Assembly (NCBI RefSeq): GCF_901933205.1
Contig: NC_044581.1
Coordinates: 11,902,001-11,966,000 of the forward strand
DNA length: 64,000 bases
Direction of reading: 5' to 3'
DNA from: Camarhynchus parvulus
Lineage: Eukaryota > Chordata > Aves > Passeriformes > Thraupidae
The position numbers were made by a program, and so were the translations under genes. Under the pieces are notes generated by a model that saw only the letters and a list, made by a program, of their open reading frames with translations, did not search any database and had not been told where the DNA came from. Of the stretch, positions 48,361 to 58,690 are shown one piece after another (positions within the stretch are counted from its first letter, which is position 1; each line of letters starts with the position of its first letter).

Positions 48361-50115
48361 TTCAGATTACTGAGTGCTGATTTGAGTGAGTGAGAGAGAA
48401 AGGAGTGGGTTTAGTCCCATAGCATTCATGGTTCATGTGTGCATTTTGTATTTACAGACAGAGATAACCTGTGCAATTTTTAGTGATACTTTTGTTCTAT
48501 CTGAATATTGCTGTCTGTCTAATCAAATCCATCACTTGGGGTATATTCTGGCTTGTTCTGCAGGTCAGCCACAGGCACATTAACACCAGTTCAGCCTCCC
48601 TTGTTCACCTTCACAATGCTATTGAATCACATGGGTGTAAAAAGAAGTGGGGTTTGGCATCTTTCACAGGCTGTTTTATTCACTGAGTGAAGAGGCACTT
48701 TGACCTCCCCTGTATTCTTATTGCCAGAGTCTAACAGGTAGGCCAGGTCTGTTGGCTGTGCACATCAAAAACTCCTGTTAAAGCCAATGGAAAATGATGT
48801 TTGGTTCTTGTTTTTGTTTTAAACGAGGAAAATGTCATTCTCTGAATCAAAACTATTACTGGGTTCAGTGAAAGAAAAGGTTTAAATAGTTCAAATGCAA
48901 TTTGTTAGAGTTCTCTTAACATGTACACAAAAGCCTGCTGTTTGTTGCTTTAATGCTGTTAGGCTGTAATTTTTTAAGGCATGAAATTTGCCTAAGAAAA
49001 ATGGGTTGAGAGAACTTGAGATAAATAAATTTTGGATAGATAAAAATACAAGTACAGTACTTAACTTCACACATAGCATTACCAACAAAGTAGTCTTCAG
49101 AGGCTGAGCCTGGAATACATATGGAAGTTCTTCACATCAGCTGGGTATTGAAGGTTGTGTTTTATGAATACAGTACATTAATTGATAGATATGAGGTAGC
49201 AATCAAAATGTAAATAGAACTTGGTTTACATTAGTGCCCAAGTTTGCTGTATAGATATGTAATATATGCTTTTAGGATGCTGAACTCAATTTCAAAGCAT
49301 ATCTTTAATTCATGAATTGTGAAAATGAATTCCATTTGTGGCTTACAAAATACTGTGATTAAAAATTATGTTTTTTCTGAGATGAACCAACTTCATAATT
49401 TCACATTATTCCTGTATTGAAAGCTCTTTTTTGTTCCAAAAGCATTGCTACATTTTTTTAATATCATGAAATAATGTTCCATTGACAAATTACTTTTACT
49501 GTGACAGCTGCACTTTTGGTAGAATCTGATAAACCCAACTTAGGTTAAAGGCAGTATTTCATTATTGTTATTGATAAGATGCTTTACATATTTAAAGGAC
49601 CATGTTCAGAGGCACATGTTGGGCTGCTCCTGGTTATGCATTTATGGTTTGTGTGTCAAGTTATACAGGGGGATAAAACTCCTCAGCTGCTCTGCTTTCC
49701 ACTACCTGAGTAGAGGAAAGAGCACGTACATCAGCAGGGATGGTTTTTACCTTGACCCTTCTGTTCAAGTGTCCTGGAGATCTTGTTCTTCTGGATGTAC
49801 AAGATTAGGTCATTTGCAGAACCTTACATTAATTTCCTCCTACCCTGATAATAAGTGCCAAGCAGTTACTCTTTGAGTTGTTGAAGAAAACCCTTGGGGA
49901 GAAAGCATGGCAAGAGTCCTGCAGGTAGAAGCAAATGAGGTATTCAGGACAGTCTGGAGTCAGGGAGAGAGCTGTCAAAGTTGGTAATTGTACAAACTGA
50001 GTTAATTTGCATTGGAAGTAGAAGTTTTCTTTAGTAGCATGTTACCAAATCCTGGCTGCACTGATGGATGCATCCAGAACAGTAGTGAACTTGGGCTTGG
50101 GAAGATAAAATTGCA
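48361..50115. other. AT-rich non-coding DNA with one ancient-repeat trace
   Basis: AAAACTCCTGTTAAAGCCAATGG (about 48777-48790) matches the AACTCCCATTGAAGTCAATGG core of the ancient palindromic repeat at many positions and is probably a decayed fragment. A 103-codon plus frame at 49565-49876 shows no domain. Confidence 0.5.
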
Positions 50116-50350
50116 CTGAAAGACGGTAGATTTAGATTAGATAAAGAAGAAATTCTTCACTCCAGGAGTGGTGAGGTACTGGCACAGGCTGCCCAGAGAA
50201 GGTGTGGATGCCCCATCCCTGGAAGGGTTCAAGGACTGGTTGGATGGAGGAACCAGGTCTAGTGGAAGGTGCCCCTGCCCATGGCAGGGGGCTGGGACAA
50301 GGTGATCTGTGAGGTCCCTTCCAGCCCAAACCACCTGTGATCCTACAATG
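50116..50350 (+). mobile_element. CR1 non-LTR retrotransposon, 5'-truncated 3' end
   Basis: The segment carries hallmark CR1 3'-end phrases in order: AAGAAATTCTTCACTCCAGG, ACTGGCACAGGCTGCCCAGA, GATGCCCCATCCCTGGAAGG, TCTAGTGGAAGGTGCCCCTG, CCATGGCAGGGGGCTGGGAC and GGTCCCTTCCAGCCCAAACC. The 3' terminus, where an ATTCTATGA-type 8-mer repeat is usual, is decayed to GATCCTACAATG. Only about 235 bases remain, so reverse transcriptase and the 5' region are absent and it cannot move by itself. The sense strand is plus. Three minus frames across it are shadows. CR1 is the dominant LINE of birds, and this copy is the best lineage marker in the window. The subfamily is not assigned. Confidence 0.93.
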
Positions 50351-50720
50351 CCAGGGCTTGGTGTATGTGACAGAGAAGTGTGAAATGTGCTCATTATCCT
50401 GGCAGTGAGAGTTTAATGTGAGCAGTCTCAGCACACAGGTGGGTGGGTGAGTGAGCGAGTGGCCAGCCCTCATCTCTGAAGGAAAGTTCTCTTTTATGTG
50501 ACAACCTACACACCTCCAGTGCAGGAGGCAATGAGGTGACTGCCCTTTTATTCCAGGGCAGAAACAGTAAATAACTCATCTGCTTGCATGGGAGAGATGC
50601 ACACTCTTTTTCCCTCATTTGCAGCAGCAAATACGGGTGTTATTCAAAATACAAATATTTACAGTCAGATCAATGCATGAGCCTTAAATACATTACTGGA
50701 ATATTTGCCCTAGGCTGGCA
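50351..50720. other. Non-coding DNA between CR1 and microsatellite
   Basis: GGTGGGTGGGTGAGTGAGCGAG (50439-50460) is a short imperfect GGTG/GAGT tract. The rest is unique, with no gene recognised. Confidence 0.6.
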
Positions 50721-50800
50721 TTTTTTTCTTTTTTGTTTTGTTTTGTTTGTGATTTTTTTTTTTTTTTTGTTTGTTTGTTTGTTTGTTTGTTTGTTTGTTT
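50721..50800. repeat. Compound T / TTTTG / (GTTT)8 microsatellite
   Basis: T-rich TTTTG units (50721-50750) are followed by T16 (50753-50768) and eight perfect GTTT units (50769-50800). The purity of the tetramer block suggests ongoing length change. Confidence 0.95.
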
Positions 50801-51714
50801 TCTGGAGGCGAACTACCAAAATAATTTATAAACGCTAAAATTATCTCAAAAGTCATGTGGGAAAACTTTAAATAACAAATGCTTATTTTGTAGCTAGGCT
50901 TACTGTTACTAATGGCCACATTTAGTGATGGAGACTATAAACTGTAAATCATACCAGTGTTTCCCATGGCAGAGCAAGCTGCAATCCTGATCTGACAGTG
51001 CCCTTTGCCCTCTCTGAGGAAGGCATACTGGGAAGTATGTGAGGACATTATGCTTGATTAGTCTCTCCCTAGTTTGCCTGGGTGGGAAGATAATTGAATG
51101 CACAATGGACTTTGGAAATTGAAGGTTCTGAAATGCACTTTGCAAACACATGCAATTTTAAATCTTTAATGTGTCATCTATATCAGCAGTGGACATTGTC
51201 TTCATTACATAAATACAATTCTTCTACTAATACAGTGCAAATAGGGGTTAGGCAGCATCTGCAGCTATTGTAATTCACACTTCAAATAGCAGTATCCATT
51301 TTATATTCTTAAATTCTGAGAATAAAAAAAAGGCTTGGAACATAAAAACCGAATGGCTGATTGATTTCATATTTATTGATTTATCACATTAAGTTGAATT
51401 TTTCCTACTATGTGATCTTATTAAAAAACAGAAAAACAAACAAAAAACCCCAGTGTAACTTATACTTGAGAGACAGGATTTGGGAACAGAAAGAATTTGA
51501 TTTGGCTATTTTAATACACTGCATCTATAAGCCGGTACCAAGACTATTATTCTGGATGTTTTCTGGTCTGTTGAGTCCTAATGTAGCTAATCTCCAACAG
51601 ATAGTGCTGCCCAGGGTTCCTGTAAAACAATCATCTGTAAACATATTTATTAACCTTTGTTATTTAGTTTTCTGCAAAGTGCAGGCCACCCTGCTGAACA
51701 GACTACAGCATTTA
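50801..51714. other. AT-rich non-coding DNA
   Basis: Short A/CAAA-rich runs lie at 51325-51335 and 51421-51448. A 128-codon plus frame at 51361-51747 runs on into the palindromic region at 51743 and shows no recognised domain. Confidence 0.6.
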
Positions 51715-51970
51715 TTTACAATGCTGACTCCTATTAGATATCATTAGGTACCTAATAATTATAATAATTATGTGCATTGCTTAGGCTACCCTGCTAAATA
51801 ACAACCACTTTTATTCAGAAGTCATAATTGCAGCAGCTAGACTTAAAATGAAATCTAATTAGATTTCAGTTTACCCCCTTTCACACAGAATCTATATCCA
51901 GTGTATAGTGACAAAATCTGTCCAGCAAACACTGACTCATTTGGCCTGAAAAAATATTGTCTCTGTGGCC
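51715..51970. promoter_or_regulatory. Candidate conserved non-coding element with palindromic TAAT cluster
   Basis: A dense cluster of ATTAG/TAAT words (CTATTAGATATCATTAGG, the perfect palindrome ATTAGGTACCTAAT at 51743-51756, then AATTATAATAATTATG) is followed by AAATCTAATTAGATTTCAG (51852-51870), itself nearly palindromic. Paired inverted TAAT sites are the classic binding layout for paired-class or dimeric homeodomain proteins. Function and conservation are inferred. Confidence 0.3.
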
Positions 51971-53721
51971 TGTCAGGTAAAAGTTACCAGTCTATGTTTT
52001 GTAAAAACTAAGAGAATTGTTGCAGTACTAATTCAGAGATTTTGTATGACTTGTTGAAGAAGGCATAATGCTTTTTAACAGAGCTATTTCCATGGCAAAC
52101 ATACTGGGGTTATGCAGCCATAGCTGCTGTAATGCACATTGTAATTCTGTAACTTAATAGTGGGATATAACCTTAAATTTAACTGTTTCCTGAGGTTTGC
52201 AAATTTGAGCTGGTCTTAAGGGAAGCTACAGTCTTCCTAGTATGAAATTAAGAAATTCTGCATTCATTTGAGCAAGGAAAGGTGGAAACACAAACTTACA
52301 AGATGAAGAAAGTGTGGAAGGGAGGTGATCTTTAAAACTACACAATGAATCATTTTCTAAACCTGTGTTCTTTCAAAGGATGGAGCCAAGAATTAGCTGA
52401 TACCTTCTCACCATCAGCCATTTTCCCTGGTACCTGGCTCCATCTGCACATACATAGAATCTTTTTGCAGAGCAATAGCTGGCACTGGCCTTATTTAACC
52501 TATCACCATTGAGCATTTTCTATATAAGAAGTCTCATTAAATGATTGCAGTAAAAGTTTGAAAACCTTGGATGCAGCTAGAAAGGGAAGAAAAGTGAGTG
52601 GAGTGGTCAAGGATTAATAGAGAGCAGATTCAGTTCTGAACATGTAACAGGTTAGGATTTCACAGGTTGGGATTGTCTACAATATTTTTTTTCACCAACT
52701 GTTTGGGAAAAGGGAGCATGTTCTTTAAGGAAGGCTATAAGTGAACCAGTTGTTCAATAGCAGATTTTTGCCAAATGTAGCTGGAAATGCTCGTTAGTGC
52801 AGTAAGACCTGGGCTTGCACACATGAGAACTTGCTTAGTAGAAGTTATGCTGATTGTGTAGACAGTCTTGTAATGGGGGAAGATGTATTTATACCGTCCT
52901 GAGGGTGTTTCCAGTCTGAAATCTATTTAGGGTTCTTCTGGGGCAGGAGGCTGGTCCATGGCAAGCTCAGCCTCTCCCGGAGTTCCTCAATGCCCACTCC
53001 AAAGCAGTCTGATAATTCCCAAATACTAAGCCGATTTCACACAGCCACATCCCACCCAAGCCCCTGTGCTCCCTGCAGTTCTGCCCACCTTTCTGCCAGG
53101 GATTTCCACCCAATTTCTATAGCTATAACTTTGAGATTTAGAATTTGAAATCCTCTCTGGAGACTGCCTGAATGTATCTACTTCCAGCCTTGGCAGGTGA
53201 CATCTTGCATTTTGACAGGCCACCTTTGATTGTTGGACTGCCTTGTGCACCTTGAGTATCATCCTTACAGAGCTTCTGCTCAGCAGAGGAAAGATGTAAT
53301 TTTCCACTGCAAACCTGTTGTGGCTCATGGTTTCCTTAGTTGCCCAACACAGTGCTGATGTCTGTGTCATAGCAGTTAGAGTGCTACTACTTCAATTCTA
53401 GCTTGCAACTGCTAATTCTAGGCTGTGATATCTATACCACTCTTATCTGGGGATAATGACTTCTCCTTCCTTCCCCCTTCAAAGACAGATGCTGAAAGCA
53501 TTGCAGCTGGTCAGTCTGTGGGTAGAGTTGAGTACACACCTCCTGGGAAAATGCTGCAGTCTATCTTTTGACTCTGGGCTCTACAGTAATGACACAAGTT
53601 CTTGAAACTACATCATTTGCTTCCTGATAAGAGTCCTGCAGGGATAGTAAGGTCACTATGGCTGATCTGAAAGAAAATTACTTTATTTCTCTAAATACAA
53701 GGAAGACAAAGGGCTTTATGA

Positions 53722-53776
53722 GCACACACAAACACATATATGTATAACACATATATATATGTATGTGTGTGTGTGC
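53722..53776. repeat. Compound (CA)n/(TA)n/(TG)n microsatellite
   Basis: Imperfect CA, TATA and GTGTGTGTGTGT blocks occur in series. The alternating purine-pyrimidine run is largely self-complementary (ACATATATATATGTATGTGT) and could form Z-DNA or a cruciform. Confidence 0.85.
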
Positions 53777-55382
53777 GTTCTCTGAGAGATTGGTATTGAA
53801 AGCTAGAATTCTTCAGCTAGACTTTTAGCAGCTTTCCCCCTGAAATATCAGTGAAACAATGGCATCAACCCTTCATGTAAGGTTCCCATTTCTGTGCTTT
53901 GCTCTGGTTAGCCAATCCTCTCATCCCTTAGTGATTCTGAGCATGTATAGCTATTTAATGCATGTGAATATCCACAGGCATTTCATTTGTCTCAGTTGTA
54001 CTGATGGAGAAGTATTCATCCAGAAAAAGGTGGGTGACAGGTATTGACAGGCACAAAACATTAGGAAGGGTACAAAAGTAAATCTCCTTCAGGAGTTTTG
54101 GAACAATAATCACCAGACTGAGTACCTTGAATGTTTACCTTGTTATTGCTCTGCAGAGCAGTGCTGTGCACTGGTGTGAGTGCTGTGGGCTGACATGGAT
54201 CACATTCTTTTGATACCTGTACCCATGACATGCCCATCCACATCTAAATAAGGTGAACATTCAGCTTTCAAGACCACCTAAACCTCTGATCTTTACAGAT
54301 CATTGAAATACGTTCTGAATCCTTATTTTTACCATGAACAGTGGCATTCCAGGTTGCCCAGACATCCGTGCAGGTTTCCAAGAGTCAGCTGCAGAAAGAT
54401 GTGGCTGTTCAGTGCTGCCAGCAGCCCTTGCCTGAGTGGGAGCTTGGAGTGACTGATTCCAGTGCTTCTTTCCAGCTAACACTCCAATGGATCCATGATT
54501 GTCTGGAAAATAATGCTAATTCTTTTGTGTGAACTATAATTCCTACAACTTGACTAAAAATTTCAAATCTAGGTACAATTGTTTTGGGTGCTTGTCATGA
54601 GTTTTATGAGATAAATTAGTCAGAAGCAGAACGCCCAGAGAGATCTGAATTTTGGCCCTGAAATACCAAACTGAGGGTTTCTGAATGATAGGAACTTTGG
54701 CAAATCTGCATTAATTACTTAACCTTAGTTGGCTTTAAATTTTAGCACTGGCCTTTCCTGGTTGTACTTGTTTGTTTGCGTGGTTTGGGAACTCCCACCA
54801 AGAAAGAATCAGGACTATATATTGATTTTAATAGTACAGAGGGTATCCTGGACACAAGGGAATTGATTTAGGTAGAAATACACTTGAAATGAGGAACATT
54901 GTGTTCTGTGGTCATTCTTAATTTACATTCAAATTAACAAACTCATCAGCAGGGAAACCGAGCAAATATACACAAATTGTTATGCAATTTTGAATACACA
55001 AACAAGAAACAATTCTGAATTTCTAGCAAACAATTAAGGATTAGAGATACTTGTTAAAAATAAATTTGACTAAATTTGCGACCAGATCCCAGTGGGCAGA
55101 CTTGCATGACTGGGAAATTAGAATAGCAGATAATAACTTATTGAGGAAAGTCTGAATGGATAGAAGGTAAAAGGATTGACGTTTAATTTAGTGGCTTTAA
55201 TTGTTTCACTCTCATTCATGATTTGAAAATGTATGGTCTCACATAGGAAAGGATCACGGCTATGGGAGAGAAATCTTATGAGAGGTGAATTCTATAACAG
55301 GAGAGCCAAGCAACTAATCAATCTACTGGTAAGAATAGCTAGTCAAAATAAACATATTTTCAAGATTACAAACTGGAATGAT

Positions 55383-55399
55383 TAATAATAATAATAATA
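55383..55399. repeat. (TAA)n microsatellite
   Basis: About five to six TAA/AAT units form a short perfect trinucleotide run. Confidence 0.85.
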
Positions 55400-56234
55400 G
55401 AAATGTAAATTAAGTTTAAGATTTTCTGGTTTTAATGGAAAAATTCATAGTTTGAGACTGCTTGAATTCTTTTGCTAAATTTTAAGAAATCAAGGGCAAT
55501 AGGATTTTGGGTGTAGTTTGCTGATGTTGCTTGGACAGAGAGTGGAAATAATTACTAAAAGATATATAAACAAGGGCATTGTACAGGAATAAAACTGAAG
55601 AAAGGATAGATTTCTGTTGATGACTATAATATAGGAACTGTAGGAATAGTTTTGATTTTTAAAATGCCATGAACAAAAGATCTTCAGTGTGTTGTTTTGT
55701 TGTCCTATCTGCATTTAACAAAATCAGATATAATTTTAAATAGTGGTACAAATTTTCAGTAATTTTCTGTCATTGGGAAAAGCTGTTCCATGCTTTTGTC
55801 TCATACAATACCTATAATACATTATTATTATAGCTTTCATAACAGAAATCTAGAGGATTATTTTATATATCTGCATTAATTAAGGAATCTTCAGTCTAGA
55901 ACTAAATAAAAATTGAAGTCAGTAACTGGAGTATGAGGTTAGACAAGCTCAGGTGACACAGAAGGGCAAAGGCTGGTGCTGCAGGGAGCTGTTCCTGCAG
56001 GAGTGGTTTCCAAGGGCCTCAGCCCCACTTTCCCTGGGGTGGTTGTGCTGTGACCTCACTAAAGGCAAGGAGCAGGTTTGAGGTTTCAGCACAAGCCTCT
56101 GCAGACTCAGGGGGGCACCTGGACATGCCTAGGAACAGCACCTGCCTTTGCAGATGCCAGCATTCCTCAGTCACCAGTTGTACAAAGGGAGATTAAACCC
56201 CTTCCCATGATCAAACCCATGCACTCCCACTAAC

Positions 56235-56470
56235 CTGAGGTGCTTTTCTCCCTATTTGCTGTTGGGGTGGTTTCTGGGTGAAGATACCCTCCTCCTTCAA
56301 CTCTCTCCAGTTTTCCAGGTCCTTTGACATTTTGATGGCTGATCTTTGGGAGTGGCAGGGCTTTTTGGGCTGGTCTAGGACTCACAGGTGGTGTCACAGG
56401 ACAGGGTGAACCCGGTGTGGCTGGCATGGGGAAATTCAGGAGGGGAGGCTGCTGATTCAGCAGGAGACAG
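56235..56470 (-). other. Possible exon (unproven), 236 bp, proline-rich
   Basis: On the minus strand a strong acceptor (CCTCAGATGTGCTTTTGCAG before 56470) and an acceptable donor (CCTCAG/GTTAGT at 56235/56234) bound 236 bases open through their whole length in one frame. That frame meets its stop only inside the donor (GGT TAG). The predicted 78-residue segment (phase 2 in, phase 1 out) is rich in Pro/Ser with PVTPPVSPRP and KALPLPK, which look like SH3-ligand PxxP motifs. I recognise no specific protein. GC-rich DNA yields Pro-rich frames readily, GTTAGT is not a top donor, and no partner exon is visible, so this remains a hypothesis. Confidence 0.22.
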
Positions 56471-58379
56471 CTGCAAAAGCACATCTGAGGGAAACCAGAG
56501 CATTAGGCAATGCTGTCAAAAACAAAAAAAAAAGGAAGGATGGAAACAATCTCTTAAGTGCCTGGCTCTAGTTGTGTTTGAAACAGAGTCAGGCTGCTGA
56601 AATGAGCAGTGGTGAGGTGTAAATAAGGGGAGCAGCACCAGAACGTGCCATGTTCTGAAGAAGTGCTGAACAAACTGTCCTCTGCAGTTCCATTGAAAAA
56701 TGTTGGGAAGAAATTGCAAGTCTGAATGTGCCTTGGTACTGTTTGATATGCTGATTCTGTAGTACGAAGCTCTCACCATGATTGGTATATATCTCAAAAC
56801 AACTCCATTTTAGTAAAGGAAACTCAGGGCAAACTTTCTCACTAATGCAAAATTATGCAGGATGTTAATGATAAGCCTGGGAGTTCAGAGGAGCACCCCT
56901 CTCTTTTCTTTTTGTTTCTATGCCATTATTGACACAAAAGCATCAGGACTTCTCCCAGTGAGAATATTTTTTAGAAATATATTAAAGTTTTGGGGTTTTT
57001 TTTTGGTTGGTTTGTTTGGGGGGTTTTTTGTTTGTTTGCTTGTTTTATAAATCAGCCTGGGGTTTTGTAGTTCACTTGCCTATAGAGGTAACATAAATAC
57101 AGGAACAGTCCCTGTCACAAAGGCCTTTATCTAGATTTTAGCAGCAGCAGAATCAGCTTGAAGTGAGCAGCTTGCAGCTCTATATGTTACATTGCCCTGG
57201 ACTGCATCAATCCAGAGAACTTATTTTGAGCTATGTCTCAAAGTTATTGAGTACATTTTCAAATGCTCCTCTAATGAATTCTATGTTTTTCCTACGAAAA
57301 GTCGTAATATAAATGTCTATAGTTTTATATTAATTGAATGTATAACTTGATGGCTTACAGAAAGTTTTTCCACAAATATGTTAAAGTAGATCTGTTAACT
57401 GTTGAAAAGACCGAGGCAAAGCATGAGTCAAACTAGGTCAAAAAGTAGTTTTAATATCATCAGCACAAGATACTCCTATATAGAACTTAGTGAAACATGT
57501 TCAGAAAGGAGAACTAATCTTGGTTTTTTTAGAAACTAGTCAGTGACATCTGGCACCTATATATTTCACATCAGTGAAGCACATATCTTGCTTATCATAT
57601 TCACAAGATCTCTGATAAAGTAATTGTCCTTCATCAGAAACTGGAAGAATATTCTGATCACTGGATAAATATTGGGGCTGTGATTTGTCAGACTAAAATG
57701 CTACCAAAACCAATAACATCTTCTTTTAATTTCTGATTACCTCTGTACATGTGAAGACAAAAATAAAAACAACTTGCATGAAGAGGTAGTACTTGCTCAG
57801 ATAAGGTACAGTGCAGCTAATAAAAAACATTGACAAAAAAAGATATTTTTTATGCTTGCTCTGTGGCCATTCTGGTCCTTCTCATATTATTGATTAACAG
57901 CAGCCTGAAATTCTTACTTCTTTTCTTTAGTGTGATGTAGCAGTCGCTGAGGAATGATGCCTACAGCAACACAGGCATCCTGCAAATCCATTTATTTTTA
58001 CAAGTGTAGATACAGAAAACCTTATCTGCTTAAGTTTACAAACATTTTCTGAAGTTGATATAGATCATTCCACTTCAGACATTCTGAGATATATCTCTCA
58101 CTTAAAACCTTTGGTGATCCATGATCCACACAGATTTTAAAACCAAACAAATATAGCAGTAGGGAAATCAGATGCCATTTCCCTTTTAAAGGTATGTAGT
58201 TGATCAGTATCACTGTTTCCCATAAAAGTGACCCAGGGAGATGAAATATACCCTCCTTCTTTCCTCTTTTATACACAGACTGTATCAGGCCTCAAGATAT
58301 AACAATATTTACAAGCTCATGCTGCTGTTAACTGGACCATGCTGCCACATAGTGGAGGACTGATACATGCTGTCTTCAC
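56471..58379. other. AT-rich non-coding DNA
   Basis: It holds the T/G-rich tract at 56995-57047. Frames reach only 84-93 codons on opposite strands. No transposon or gene is recognised. Confidence 0.6.
56995..57047. repeat. T/G-rich low-complexity tract (TTTG-like)
   Basis: Alternating T-runs and G-runs (TTTTGGTTGGTTTGTTTGGG then TTTTTTGTTTGTTTGCTTG) form an imperfect microsatellite related in motif to the one at 50.7 kb. Confidence 0.85.
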
Positions 58380-58690
58380 CCATTTTATTAAGTTGCATGA
58401 ATATAAAGATGAAATAATGGGGCTTGTTCATTTATGTAATAATTAACGGCACATTTACACTCCCAGCATATCACTGTTGATGTTTACTATTTGATCAAGT
58501 ATGATGGATGCCTTGTGGTTGCAGATTCAGATTAGCATAATTTCATCACCAAGGGACCCATGAAAAGGTTCAATTATAGAGCAATCTCATTAATACCAGG
58601 GCTTGTTAAACTAATAGAAATAGACATCCCAACAGCTCTGATATGTATACATGTGCATGGAATATAATTAATGGAAAAGCAACCCATACC
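58380..58690. promoter_or_regulatory. Candidate conserved non-coding element
   Basis: About 300 bases without simple sequence contain ATGTAATAATTAACGG (with a retained CpG), TTGATCAAG, CAGATTAGCATAATTTCATC, CTCATTAATACC and ATATAATTAATGG. The density of homeodomain/POU-type words with high sequence complexity is what deeply conserved developmental enhancers look like. Of the similar stretches here this is the most persuasive, but no alignment was possible. Confidence 0.32.

Larger units (their letters stand above)
51971..56234. other. Mostly AT-rich non-coding DNA
   Basis: It contains the AC/AT microsatellite at 53722-53776 and an (AAT)n run at 55383-55399. A GC-richer patch runs from about 55930. 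A 114-codon minus frame at 53026-53370 has no recognised domain. Confidence 0.6.

Noticed and set aside
51361..51747. 128-codon plus frame
   Set aside because: No domain, A/CAAA-rich start, and it runs into a palindromic AT-rich element.
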